A stretch of 64,000 nucleotides of DNA from assembly GCA_018057825.1 (NCBI GenBank), contig JAGPCY010000029.1, positions 1 through 64,000 on the forward strand, written 5' to 3'. The stretch is from Kofleriaceae bacterium. GTDB taxonomy: Bacteria; Myxococcota_A; Polyangia; Haliangiales; Haliangiaceae. A model generated the notes under the pieces. The model did no database searches. It was not told the origin of the DNA and worked only from the letters and a program-made list of their open reading frames with translations. A program made the translations under genes and the position numbers. Of this stretch, positions 27,157 through 38,733 are shown in pieces (the stretch's first letter is position 1; each line of letters opens with the position of its first letter).

Positions 27157-28173
27157 ATGCCGCGCGTCACCTTCACCGCCGATGACAAGACCCACGACGC
27201 CCAGCCCGGCGACTGGCTGTACGACGTCTGCACCGAGGCCGGCGCCTCGATCCCGTTCTCGTGCAAGGCCGGGGCGTGTGGCACCTGCGCGACCGAGGTG
27301 CTGGGCGCCCACGACGGCCTCGGCCGCGTGACCCAGCGCGAAGCCCGCACCCTGGCGGCCGCCGGGCTCGATCCGGCCAAGGTCCGCCTGCCGTGCCTAC
27401 ACAGCGTCGAGGCCGACGTCACGTTCGGGCGGCCGATCGCCGCCGCCGCCGCCACCGCGCTGGCCAAGATCGAGTGCCAGGTCGAGTCGGTGCGTCGGCT
27501 GAACCTCACGGTCGCCGAGGTCCGGTTCTTCGTGCGCGCGCCGGAGTTCCGCTTCCAACCTGGCCAGTACATGATCTTCCAGGTCCCGAGCCCCGACGGC
27601 CGCGAGATCGTGCGCCGGTCCTACAGCATCGCGACGCCGCCGTCGGACGCCCGCCACTTCGAGGTGTGCGTCCGCGCGGTCGCCGGCGGTCACGGCTCGA
27701 ACTGGATCCACCGGCTGCGGCCCGGTCAGGTGGTGACCGCCGAGGGTCCGGTCGGCGACTTCGTCCTGCGCGACGGCGATCGCGAGCTGATCATGGTCGC
27801 CACCGGCACCGGCATCGCGCCGATCAAGTCGATGCTCATGCACCTGCTCGATCATCGCAGCGGCCGTCGGGTCCGGCTGTTCTTCGGCGTGCGCACCGTC
27901 GGCGATCTGTTCTACACCGACCTGCTGCGGGGCCTCGACGCCCACTACCCGGCGTTCGGCTACGAGCTGGCGGTGTCGTCGCCGGATCCGGCGCTGTGGA
28001 GCGGCTTCCGCGGTCGGGTCACGCGGCTCCTCGGCGAGCGGCTAACCGCGGCCGAGGCGGCGCGGTCCGAGGCCTACCTGTGCGGCAGCCGGGCGATGAT
28101 CGACGACGTCGCCGCGCTCCTCACCGATCGCGGCGTGCCGGCCGCCCACGTCCACCACGAGAACTTCTACTGA
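27157..28173 (+). CDS. 2Fe-2S ferredoxin-NAD(P)H oxidoreductase
   Basis: 338 residues. The N-terminal plant-type ferredoxin domain has Cys36, Cys41, Cys44 and Cys80 (CKAGACGTC...C). Next is an FAD domain with RRSYSIATPP (RxYS) and GHGSNWIH, then an NAD-binding domain with VATGTGIAPIKSML, FFGVRTVGDLFY, AYLCGSRAMIDDV and a C-terminal HHENFY. The order ferredoxin-FAD-NAD is that of reductase components of ring-hydroxylating oxygenases, methane/phenol monooxygenases and AscD/DdhD. No oxygenase is adjacent, so the electron acceptor is unknown. Confidence 0.88.
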   Translation: MPRVTFTADDKTHDAQPGDWLYDVCTEAGASIPFSCKAGACGTCATEVLGAHDGLGRVTQREARTLAAAGLDPAKVRLPCLHSVEADVTFGRPIAAAAATALAKIECQVESVRRLNLTVAEVRFFVRAPEFRFQPGQYMIFQVPSPDGREIVRRSYSIATPPSDARHFEVCVRAVAGGHGSNWIHRLRPGQVVTAEGPVGDFVLRDGDRELIMVATGTGIAPIKSMLMHLLDHRSGRRVRLFFGVRTVGDLFYTDLLRGLDAHYPAFGYELAVSSPDPALWSGFRGRVTRLLGERLTAAEAARSEAYLCGSRAMIDDVAALLTDRGVPAAHVHHENFY

Positions 28174-28259
28174 TCGTCGTCGGGCTCACCCCAAAGCGGC
28201 GAGCCGTCGGCGCGGTCACCGAGCGCGATCGGTCACGCGCTGCGTGCTAGCGTCGCGGC

Positions 28260-30710
<2,451 letters not shown>

Positions 30711-30738
30711 CCGCGGCGCGCGCGCCGTTGGCCGCCCG

Positions 30739-31656
30739 ATGGATCGACGAGACTTCCTGACGTTCACCTTGGCCGCCGGCCTGACCGCGTGCGCGCCCCG
30801 CGCCCGGGCCACCCGGCCGCGCGTCCCGTCGGCGCGCTGGACCGAGCTCGAAGGCGGCGGCCGCCTCGGGGTCGCCGTGCTCGACACCGCCACCGGGCAG
30901 GTCGACGGCCACCGCCTCGACGAGCGGTTCGCGATGTGCTCGACCTTCAAGCTGCCGCTGGCCGCCTGGGTCCTCGAGCGCGCGGCCGCCGGCGGCCTCG
31001 ACGCCGACGCGCCGCTCCCGCTTGGCCCCGGCGATCTCCTGAACCACGCGCCGGTCACCGGGCCCATGGTCGAGGCCGCGGTCGCCGCCGGCCTGCCCCA
31101 CGCCACGATCTCCGCCAAGGACGCCGCCCGCGCGGCCCAGACCACCAGCGACAACCCCGCGGCCAACCTGCTCCTGCGCCAGCTCGGCGGCCCCGCCGCC
31201 TTCACCGCGTACTGTCGCGGTCACGGCGACGCCACGACGCGGCTCGATCGCTACGAGCCCGAGATGAACGAGTACCAGGCTGGCGATCCGCGCGACACCA
31301 CGACCCCGCGGGCGATGGCCGGGCTCCTGGCGCGGCTGTTTGGCCCCGACGGCCTGCCCGCCGACGCCCGGGCCACCCTGCGCGCCTGGATGATCGAGAC
31401 CCAGACCGGGTCCAAGCGCCTGCGCGCCGGGCTGCCGCCGACCTGGATCGCCGGCGACAAGACCGGCACCGGCATGGGCGAGGGCCAGACCACCAAGCTG
31501 AACGACGTGGCCTGGGTCGAGCCGCCCGGGCGGGCGCCGCTGGTGGTCGCCGCGTACTTCGACGTCGGCATCGCCACCGACGACATGCGCGATCAAGATC
31601 TGGCGGTGCTGGCCGCGGTCGGTCGCCTGGTGGCGGCCGAGTGGGGTGTGGCGTGA
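30739..31656 (+). CDS. bla: Class A serine beta-lactamase, Tat-type lipoprotein
   Basis: 305 residues. The N-terminus MDRRDFLTFTLAAGLTAC combines a twin-arginine motif with a lipobox, suggesting Tat export and lipid anchoring. All class A motifs are present: STFK (Ser68, Lys71), SDN (137-139), omega loop EPEMN (Glu173, Asn177) and KTG (241-243). Cys67 directly before the active Ser corresponds to Cys69 of KPC/NMC-type carbapenemases. The partner Cys after KTG (position 238 in those enzymes) is absent, so no such disulfide is predicted. It hydrolyses beta-lactams; the spectrum cannot be read from sequence. Confidence 0.9.
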   Translation: MDRRDFLTFTLAAGLTACAPRARATRPRVPSARWTELEGGGRLGVAVLDTATGQVDGHRLDERFAMCSTFKLPLAAWVLERAAAGGLDADAPLPLGPGDLLNHAPVTGPMVEAAVAAGLPHATISAKDAARAAQTTSDNPAANLLLRQLGGPAAFTAYCRGHGDATTRLDRYEPEMNEYQAGDPRDTTTPRAMAGLLARLFGPDGLPADARATLRAWMIETQTGSKRLRAGLPPTWIAGDKTGTGMGEGQTTKLNDVAWVEPPGRAPLVVAAYFDVGIATDDMRDQDLAVLAAVGRLVAAEWGVA

Positions 31657-31667
31657 TGTCGGCCTGC

Positions 31668-31702
31668 TCGAACGGTTACTGACAACATATCTACTTGTTC
31701 GA
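31668..31702. promoter_or_regulatory. AT-rich inverted repeat, candidate operator of the NO region
   Basis: TCGAAC (31668-31673) and GTTCGA (31697-31702) form a separated inverted repeat. Between them ACAACATATCTACTTGT has a second ACAA/TTGT symmetry. The segment is much richer in A+T than its surroundings and lies 28 bases before the ATG at 31730, the first gene before ric and norCBQD. Placement fits a promoter/operator for an anaerobic or NO-sensing regulator, but it does not match the FNR/DNR consensus exactly. Confidence 0.4.
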
Positions 31703-31729
31703 AGCGTCGGGCGACCCAGACTGTCGGTC

Positions 31730-32311
31730 ATGGATCTCGACCTGTTCGACGACGACCGCCCCCGCCGCGACCCGCGCCGCCGCTACGAGCGCGACGATGA
31801 CGACCGCGACCGGCGCTACGCCCGCGACGACGACGACGACTACCGCCGCGCCGACGACTCGGGGCGCTGGGAGCGGCCGCGTCGCGCCGACGACTCGGGG
31901 CGCTGGGAGCGGCCGCGTCGCGCCGACGACTCGGGGCGCTGGGAGCGGCCACGTCGCGCCGACGACTCAGGGCGCTGGGAGCGCTCGCGGCCGCGCCGCG
32001 CCGACGACTCCGGCCACTGGTCGGCGCCCTGGGCTGGCGCCTTCCGCCACGCCCACCCGCACCGCTTCGCCTGGTTCTTCGTCGCCGGCGGCGTGATCGC
32101 CCTGACTCTCATCGTCCTCGGCCTCCTCCAGGCCACCGGGGTCATGCCCCACGTCGCCAACCTGTACTTCGCGGCCACCACCGCGATCATGCCGGAGTCG
32201 TGGCACGACGAGTGGCGCTCGCTGCCCGACCTGGTCCACGTCTTGATCGCGGTGTTCGCGCTCGGCGCCGTCGCCGGGATCGCCGGCGAGGCCTTCGAGT
32301 TCTTCGATTGA
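31730..32311 (+). CDS. Membrane protein with Arg/Asp-rich 12-residue repeats
   Basis: 193 residues. The N-terminal 100 residues are highly charged (DDDRPRRDPRRRYERDDDD) with four or five tandem copies of RRADDSGRWERP (residues about 39-100). Two membrane helices follow (FAWFFVAGGVIALTLIVLGLL and LVHVLIAVFALGAVAGIAGEAF), separated by a loop ending MPESWHDEW. No family is recognised. It is the first gene after the candidate operator and precedes ric by about 90 bases, so it may be co-regulated with NO-handling genes. The charged repeat arm would be cytoplasmic by the positive-inside rule. Confidence 0.7.
   Translation: MDLDLFDDDRPRRDPRRRYERDDDDRDRRYARDDDDDYRRADDSGRWERPRRADDSGRWERPRRADDSGRWERPRRADDSGRWERSRPRRADDSGHWSAPWAGAFRHAHPHRFAWFFVAGGVIALTLIVLGLLQATGVMPHVANLYFAATTAIMPESWHDEWRSLPDLVHVLIAVFALGAVAGIAGEAFEFFD
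31844..32029 (+). repeat. 36-bp in-frame coding repeats (RRADDSGRWERP)
   Basis: Units at 31844, 31880, 31916 and 31952 are nearly identical in DNA (36-base period). A fifth diverged unit (RRADDSGHWSAP) starts at 31994 after a two-codon insertion. The near identity at third positions implies recent expansion. Confidence 0.88.
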
Positions 32312-32404
32312 CCCGATCGCTCGCCGCGCGACGACCGAGGTCGCGACGACCGACGCACGTCCTGCGCGGCGGCGCTGGTACGTGGCGTGCTTCTCGGTCA
32401 CGCC

Positions 32405-33082
32405 ATGGATCATTCCAACCAGACCCTCGGTGACCTCGCGCGCGACCTCCCGGCTGCCACGACGGTCTTCCTCCGCCACCAGCTCGACTTCTGCTGCGGC
32501 GGCCACCGCACCCTGCGCGAGGCCTGCGCCAAGGCCGGCCTCGACCCCGACGCGATCAACCGCGAGCTCGAGGCGCTGCCGCCCGCGGCGCCCGGCGAGG
32601 GCTGGGCCACCCGCCCGCTGGGCGAGCTGATCGATCACATCGAGGCTCGCTATCACGAGACCTTGCGCCGCGACGTCCCGGGCTTGGTCGCCGCCGCCGC
32701 CAAGGTCGAGCGCGTCCACGCCGCCAAGCCCAACGTCCCGGCCGGGCTGCACGCCGCCCTGGCCGCGGCCTGGGATGAGCTCCTCGACCACATGGCCAAG
32801 GAGGAGCAGGTCCTGTTCCCGCTCCTGCGCGGGCGCCTGCGCGGGCCCGACCCGGCGATGCCGATCGGGGTCATGCGCCGCGAGCATGACGACCACGCGC
32901 ACAACCTGCGCCGCCTGCGCGCGCTGGCCCACGACTACGTGGCGCCGCCCGAGGCCTGCGCCACCTGGCGCGCGCTGTACGACGGCTTGGCCCACCTCGA
33001 GGCCGAGCTGATGGAGCACATCCACCTCGAGAACCACGTGCTGTTCCCGCGCGCCACCGGCGGCGGCCGCGCCCCCGACTGA
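32405..33082 (+). CDS. ric: Iron-sulfur cluster repair di-iron protein Ric (YtfE/ScdA)
   Basis: 225 residues, like E. coli YtfE (220). The N-terminal ScdA_N domain contains DFCCGG (Cys30, Cys31) in FLRHQLDFCCGGHRTL. The C-terminal hemerythrin-like four-helix bundle has LIDHIEARYHE, HMAKEEQVLFPLL, REHDDHAHNL and EHIHLENHVLFPRA, supplying the di-iron His/Glu ligands. Ric repairs Fe-S clusters damaged by nitric oxide or peroxide. The norCBQD operon directly downstream supports an NO-stress role. An earlier in-frame GTG (32387) exists, but ATG 32405 fits the family N-terminus. Confidence 0.92.
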   Translation: MDHSNQTLGDLARDLPAATTVFLRHQLDFCCGGHRTLREACAKAGLDPDAINRELEALPPAAPGEGWATRPLGELIDHIEARYHETLRRDVPGLVAAAAKVERVHAAKPNVPAGLHAALAAAWDELLDHMAKEEQVLFPLLRGRLRGPDPAMPIGVMRREHDDHAHNLRRLRALAHDYVAPPEACATWRALYDGLAHLEAELMEHIHLENHVLFPRATGGGRAPD

Positions 33083-33126
33083 CAAATGTCATCGCGCGAT
33101 CGCGCGGGGAGGGCGAGGGTGAGGCC

Positions 33127-33648
33127 ATGGTGGTCAGCACCTCGGATCGCACCCTGGCGCCGCGCAGCGCGGTCGGCCCCCTCGGCCCGGCGATCGACCG
33201 CCTCGAGCGGCTCCACGCCGACCTGCGGGCCCGCCGCGACGAGCTGCGCCGCCTCCACGCCCACCTGACCGCCGGCCACGGCGCGCCGCTGGCCGAGCTG
33301 TTCGACGAGGTCGAGGCGGTCCTCGGCGCCCACCTGGCCAAGGAGGGCCGGGTGATCGTCCCGTACCTGCGCGGCCTCGAGCGCGGCCGACCCGAGCGCG
33401 CCGAGCTGCCGTCCCTCGACGTCGCGTTGCCGATCCTGACCGGCGAGCACAAGCGCCTGCGCGACGTGGTCGCCACCCTGGGCGCGCGCCTGGCCGCGAT
33501 CGCCGACGCCTGCGCCGCCTGCGCGGTGGCCTACGCGACCGCGCTCCACCTGGCGACCTCGCTGTCCGGGCACCGGACGTTCGTCACCGACACCTTGTAC
33601 CCGCTGGCGCTGGCGCGCGAACGCCAGCTCGCCAGCGCCGCGCCCTGA
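33127..33648 (+). CDS. Hemerythrin-like domain protein, partly degenerate
   Basis: 173 residues, ATG with GGTGAGG upstream. Four helical segments include LGAHLAKEGRVIVPYLRG and TGEHKRLRDVVATL, which match hemerythrin HHE helices. The last helix reads SGHRTFVTDTLYPLA, where Ric proteins have HxxxENxxLFP, so one carboxylate ligand appears to be missing. It lacks the DFCCGG domain. It resembles the C-terminal half of the adjacent Ric and may have arisen from it. A role in iron or NO binding is possible; di-iron content is uncertain. Confidence 0.7.
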   Translation: MVVSTSDRTLAPRSAVGPLGPAIDRLERLHADLRARRDELRRLHAHLTAGHGAPLAELFDEVEAVLGAHLAKEGRVIVPYLRGLERGRPERAELPSLDVALPILTGEHKRLRDVVATLGARLAAIADACAACAVAYATALHLATSLSGHRTFVTDTLYPLALARERQLASAAP

Positions 33649-33724
33649 TCACCTTCGCCCGGCGGGCGCGGCCACCCCGGCCGGCCGTCCCCGCCTCGAT
33701 CGCCTCGGCCGGATCGGAGCCAGC

Positions 33725-34411
33725 ATGCTCTCCAAGTCAGCCGCCCGCGCGTTCTTCCTCGGCGGCACCGCGCTGTGTGGGATCGCCTTCGTGGCGCTCA
33801 CGGTGGACACCTTCAACCGCATCCCCAAGCAGACCAACGCCAGCCAGATCACGCCGGCGGTCGCCCGCGGCAAGGAGCTGTGGGACTCGTCGAACTGCAT
33901 GGGGTGCCACACGCTGCTCGGCGAGGGCGCCTACTACGCGCCCGAGCTGACCAAGGTGTTCGAGCGCCGCGGCCCGGCCTTCATCCGCGCGATGTTGACC
34001 GACCCCGAGAAGATGTACCCGGGGCAGCGGCGGATGTGGAAGTACGACTTCACCGAGGCCGAGAAGGACGACCTGATCGCGTTCTTCGAGTGGATCGGCA
34101 AGATGGATCTGAACGGCTTCCCGCCCAAGCCGCACCTGGGTGGCGTCGTGACGCCGAGCGGCGCGATGGCGACCACCACCGATCGGCCCCAGGTCTTCAA
34201 CCAGCTCTGCGTGGCCTGCCACGCGCTCGGCGGTCAGGGCGGCCAGGTCGGCCCGGCCCTCGACGGCGTCGGGGGCCGCATGACCGCGGTCCAGATCGAC
34301 GCCTGGCTCGCCGATCCACCGGCGGTCAAGCCCGGCACCGCGATGCCCAAGCTGCCCCTCACCGACGGCCAGCGCCAGGAGCTGACCGCCTTCCTCTCGA
34401 CGCTCAAGTAG
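33725..34411 (+). CDS. norC: NO reductase cytochrome c subunit NorC, dihaem form
   Basis: 228 residues. An N-terminal membrane anchor (ARAFFLGGTALCGIAFVALTVDTF) is followed by a NorC domain with CMGCH (Cys58, Cys61, His62) and the typical GEGAYYAPELTKVFERRGPAF and YPGQRRMWKY stretches. NorC normally ends near 150 residues with one haem. Here a second cytochrome c domain carries CVACH (Cys162, Cys165, His166) and a possible axial Met in GTAMPKLPLT. It delivers electrons to NorB at the periplasmic side of the membrane. The norB GTG starts 10 bases after its stop. Confidence 0.9.
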   Translation: MLSKSAARAFFLGGTALCGIAFVALTVDTFNRIPKQTNASQITPAVARGKELWDSSNCMGCHTLLGEGAYYAPELTKVFERRGPAFIRAMLTDPEKMYPGQRRMWKYDFTEAEKDDLIAFFEWIGKMDLNGFPPKPHLGGVVTPSGAMATTTDRPQVFNQLCVACHALGGQGGQVGPALDGVGGRMTAVQIDAWLADPPAVKPGTAMPKLPLTDGQRQELTAFLSTLK

Positions 34412-34421
34412 GAGACCACCC

Positions 34422-35792
34422 GTGAAGTTCGAATCCCAGCGCGTCGCGTGGTGGTTCTTCGCCACCTGCATGCTCCTGTTCACCCTCCAGCTCGTCTACG
34501 GCCTGATCATGGGCTTCGCCCACGCCGGCCACGACGGGCTCCACGACCTCATCCCGTTCCACGTCGCCCGCGCGGTCCACACCAACCTCCTGGTGGTGTG
34601 GCTCCTGACCGGCTTCATGGGCGCGGCCTACTTCATCATCCCTGAGGAGTGCGATCGCGAGCTGTACTGGCCCAAGCTGGCCTACGTCCAGCTCATCGCC
34701 CTGGTGGTGGTCGGCGTGGTCGCGATCATCGGCTTCCACCTGCAGTGGTGGGAGGGCCGCAAGTTCCTCGAGATCCCGCGGCCCCTCGACTACCTGGTGG
34801 TGGTCGACGTGCTGCTCTTCATCGCCAACATCGGCATGACGATCTGGAAGGGCCGGCGCATGACCACGACCGCGATGGTCCTGTTCTTCGGCCTGCTCAT
34901 GGCCGCGCTCCTGTACCTGCCCGGCATGTTGCCGAGCGACAACCAGACCATCGACTCGTACTGGCGGTGGTGGGTCGTCCACCTGTGGGTCGAGGGCGTG
35001 TGGGAGCTGATCATGGGCGCGATCCTGTCGTTCCTCCTCATCAAGCTGACCGGCGTCGATCGCGAGGTCATCGAGAAGTGGCTGTACGTGATCGTCGGCT
35101 TCACCTTCCTGTCCGGCATCCTCGGCACCGGCCACCACTACTACTACATCGGCACGCCGCGTTACTGGCTCCTGGTCGGTGGCCTGTTCAGCGCCCTCGA
35201 GCCGCTGGCCTTCCTCGGCATGGCGATCTACGCCATCGCGATGGCCCGGCGCGGCGGGCGCAACCACCCCAACCGGATCGCGCTGCAGTGGACCATCGGC
35301 TGCTCGGTGATGAGCTTCGTCGGCGCCGGCTTCCTCGGCTTCGCCCACACCATCCCGCAGGTCAACCTGTACACCCACGGCACGCTGGTCACCGCGATGC
35401 ACGGCCACATGGCGTTCTGGGGCGCCTACGCGATGCTGGTCCTGGCCATCATCGCCTACGCGTTGCCGCTCCTGACCGGGCGTCGGCGCCACGACAGCGG
35501 CGTCGCGTCGTTCGCTTTCTGGACCTCGAACATCGGCATGATCGCGATGACCCTGGCGTTCGCCGCCGCCGGCATCACCCAGGTCGTCCTGGAGCGCCGG
35601 GTCGGCATGGACTTCGTCACGGTGCAGAAGGAGATCGAGATGCACTTCTGGGGGCTCATCCTCGCCGCGACGTTGTTCATCGTCGGCATCGCCGCCTACG
35701 TCTACGACTTCATCCGCCACGGCAAGCCGGTGGCCGAGGTCGACGGCGGCGCGTCGGACACCGCCAGCGGTGGGGCCGAGGCCGCGGCGTGA
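34422..35792 (+). CDS. norB: Nitric oxide reductase catalytic subunit NorB (cNOR)
   Basis: 456 residues, GTG start after TAGGAGA. A twelve-helix haem-copper oxidase-type protein. Haem ligands are in FHVARAVHTNLL and HGHMAFWGAYAML, and non-haem iron ligands in HLWVEGVWE and GTGHHYYYIG. The conserved Glu after the His (WVEGVWE) marks an NO reductase rather than an oxidase. It reduces two NO to N2O using electrons from NorC. The absence of an N-terminal quinol-oxidising extension shows the cytochrome c-dependent type. Its stop overlaps the norQ start (GTGA). Confidence 0.94.
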   Translation: MKFESQRVAWWFFATCMLLFTLQLVYGLIMGFAHAGHDGLHDLIPFHVARAVHTNLLVVWLLTGFMGAAYFIIPEECDRELYWPKLAYVQLIALVVVGVVAIIGFHLQWWEGRKFLEIPRPLDYLVVVDVLLFIANIGMTIWKGRRMTTTAMVLFFGLLMAALLYLPGMLPSDNQTIDSYWRWWVVHLWVEGVWELIMGAILSFLLIKLTGVDREVIEKWLYVIVGFTFLSGILGTGHHYYYIGTPRYWLLVGGLFSALEPLAFLGMAIYAIAMARRGGRNHPNRIALQWTIGCSVMSFVGAGFLGFAHTIPQVNLYTHGTLVTAMHGHMAFWGAYAMLVLAIIAYALPLLTGRRRHDSGVASFAFWTSNIGMIAMTLAFAAAGITQVVLERRVGMDFVTVQKEIEMHFWGLILAATLFIVGIAAYVYDFIRHGKPVAEVDGGASDTASGGAEAAA

Positions 35793-36562
35793 CCGCGCCG
35801 TATTACCGCGAGGTCGGCGACGAGGTCCGCGCGTTCACCGCCGCCCACGCCACCCGCACGCCGGTCCTCCTCAAGGGCCCGACCGGGTGCGGCAAGTCGC
35901 GCTTCGTCGAGGCGATGGCGGCGCGCCTGGGCCGGCCCCTGGTCACGGTGGCGTGCAACGACGAGACCTCGGCCCACGATCTGATCGGCCGGTGGCTGGT
36001 CAAGGGCGGCGACACCGAGTGGCAAGACGGGCCGGTGACCCGCGCGGTCAAGCGCGGCGCGATCCTCTACCTCGACGAGGTGGCCGAGGCCCGCGAGGAC
36101 GTGATCGTCGTCCTCCACCCGCTGGCCGATCACCGCCGCGAGCTCCACGTCGATCGCCTGGATCAGACCTTCGCGGCCGCCGAGGGCTTCCTGCTCGTGG
36201 CGTCGTTCAACCCCGGCTATCGGCGCGGCCTGAAGGAGCTGAAGCCGTCGACCCGGCAGCGCTTCATCGCGATCGCGTTCACCTACCCGGCGCCCGAGCT
36301 CGAGGTCGAGATCGTCGCGACCGAGGCCAAGATCGAGGTCGGCGTGGCCAAGCGCCTGGTGGCCCTGGCCGGCAAGATCCGCAAGCTCGAGGAGCTGGGC
36401 CTGGCCGAGACCGTGTCGACCCGGCTCCTGGTCAACGCCGGCAAGCTGTGCGCGGCCGGGGTGCCGCCGCGCCGATCGTGCGCGGTCGCGGTGGTCGCGC
36501 CGCTGTCCGACGACGCCGACACCCAGCGGGCGCTGCAGGACCTGGTGGACCTGCACCTATGA
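35789..36562 (+). CDS. norQ: NorQ/CbbQ-type AAA+ ATPase
   Basis: 257 residues of the MoxR-related CbbQ/NirQ/NorQ family. Walker A GPTGCGKS (Lys36), Walker B LYLDEVAEA (Asp96-Glu97), sensor-like VASFNPGYRRGLKELKPSTRQRF and the CbbQ C-terminal part are all visible. With NorD it forms an insertion complex that loads the non-haem iron into NorB. It is coupled to norB by a GTGA overlap and followed 7 bases later by norD. Confidence 0.92.
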   Translation: MTAPYYREVGDEVRAFTAAHATRTPVLLKGPTGCGKSRFVEAMAARLGRPLVTVACNDETSAHDLIGRWLVKGGDTEWQDGPVTRAVKRGAILYLDEVAEAREDVIVVLHPLADHRRELHVDRLDQTFAAAEGFLLVASFNPGYRRGLKELKPSTRQRFIAIAFTYPAPELEVEIVATEAKIEVGVAKRLVALAGKIRKLEELGLAETVSTRLLVNAGKLCAAGVPPRRSCAVAVVAPLSDDADTQRALQDLVDLHL

Positions 36563-36569
36563 GCGCGCG

Positions 36570-38463
36570 ATGAGCTGGGACGAGCGGCTGTTCGGTCGGC
36601 TGTACGCGCGCCTGACCGGTCGCGGGGCCCGGGCGGCGGCGGCGCGGGGGATCGCGGTCGAGCCCGAGCGGGTCCGGCTCGAGCTGATCGCGTCGGCGCT
36701 GGCCGGGCGGCGGATCACGGTCGCGCTGGCCACCGGCCCGGGCGGGCCGCGCGGTCACCACCTGATCGTCCCGCCGCAGCTCGACGTGCTGCCGACGCCC
36801 GAGGCCAACGCCGGGCTGCTCCTGGCCCGCATCGTCGTCGGCGCGCTCATCGTGCGCGAGCCGCCGCCGCTGGCGCCCGGCGACGACGCCCAGGCCCTGG
36901 CGACCTTCGCCGCCGTGGTGCGCGCGCGCCGGGTGATCGCCGACGAGCTGCCCGGCGCGGCGGTGGTGGTCGACGCGGCGGCGGCCGCGCTCCTGGGGTT
37001 GCGCGGTCCGATCGGCGCCGGCCCCGATGGCGCCCTCGAGGCGGCGGCCCAGCTCGCGCTCGGGCGCGCCGCCGACGAGCTGGTCGGGTTCGAGCCGCGC
37101 TGGCTAGCGGCGGTGGCGCGCGGCGATCGCGCGGTGGTCCTCGGGCCGGCGTCCGGCGGCCGGTGCGCCGCCCTCGCGCTGTGCGGCTGGCTCGGCGTCG
37201 ACGGGCCTGGCGCGTCGGCGATCGATCCGCCCGGGGCGGCGCCGACCGGCAGCCGAGGTGGGCGCGAGCGCGCCGGCCGGGCCCGCGATCGGGTCCACCG
37301 CCGCCAGCTCGACGAGCGCCCCGCGGCCGAGAACCCGCTGGTCCACTCCTTCGAGAAGGTCCACACCCTCGAGAAGTACCCGGGCGGCCGCAAGCGGGTC
37401 GACGGCGCCGACGACCTCGAGGCCCACGGCGACGCCCTCGACGAGCTCGACCTCGACGAGGTAGTGCGGTCGGCGACCGCGACCAGCGGCGTCTACCGCG
37501 CCGACGTGATCGGACTCGACGACGCCGGTGAGGTCGGCGCGCCGCCGCCGCCCGCCGCCGACGACCCGGTGTTGACCTACGACGAGTGGGACGAGGCTGG
37601 TCGCCGCTACCGCCGCGGCTGGTGTCAGGTCCGCCTCGAGCCCGCGCCGCCGACCGCGCCACCCGAGGTCACCCGGCGCTTCGTCACCGCCGCTCTGGCG
37701 CGCCATCGCCGCGAGCGCGCCGAGCTCGCCGCCCAGGTCGCGCGCCTCGACGCCCAGCCGGTGCGGGTCGGCCGTCAGCCCGATGGCCCCGAGGTCGACG
37801 TCGACGCGCTCGTCGATCGCCACGGCGCGCTCCGCCACGGCTCGACCGGCCCCGACAAGCTGTACGTCGCGGCCCGCCGGCGGCCGCCCGAGCTGGCGGT
37901 CGCGCTGCTCCTCGATCGCAGCCTGTCGAGCGACGCCTGGGTCGCCGATCAGCGGGTCCTCGACGTCGGCACCGCGGCCCTGGTCGCCCTCGGCGATGCC
38001 CTCGATCGCGCCGCCGCCGCCACCGCGATCGTCGCCTTCGCCAGCCACACCCGGCGCGATTGCCGGCTGACCACGATCAAGGACTTCGCCGCGCCGTGGG
38101 CCACCAGCCACGGCCGCCTCGCCGCGCTCACGCCCCACGGCTACACCCGCATCGGCCCGGCGCTCCGCCACACCACCGCGCTCCTCGAGCGCACGCCGGC
38201 GCGGCGCAAGCTCCTCGTGCTCCTGTCCGACGGCAAGCCCACCGACTACGATCGCTACGAGGGGCGCTACGGCGTCGCCGACGTCCGCCGCGCCGTCGAC
38301 GAGGCCGCGCTCGTCGGCGTCTCGGTGTTCGCGGTCGCGCTCGATCATCGCGCGCGCCATCACCTGCCGCAGATGTTCGGACCCGGGGGCTTCGCGGTCG
38401 TGACCCGGCCACGGGATCTGGTCGGCGCGGTGGGGAGGCTGTATCAGCAACGCTTGCGGCGGT

Positions 38464-38465
<2 letters not shown>
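36570..38465 (+). CDS. norD: NorD, von Willebrand A-domain activator of NO reductase
   Basis: 631 residues, the usual NorD length. The N-terminal half is helical and Ala-rich. A conserved [22 protein letters not shown] segment follows at about 252-273. The C-terminal vWA domain has the MIDAS DxSxS (LLDRSLSSD, Asp449, Ser451, Ser453), and later [28 protein letters not shown]. It partners the NorQ ATPase in metal insertion or activation of NorB. It ends the norCBQD set; a hexamer array begins at its stop codon. Confidence 0.92.
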
Positions 38466-38648
<183 letters not shown>

Positions 38649-38733
38649 CGCTGGTCCATCCAAAAAACCGGCGCGGCACTCTCGCCCCGCGCCCCCTCGA
38701 CACCAGGTCCGGCCCGAGACTACGCTGGTCGCC

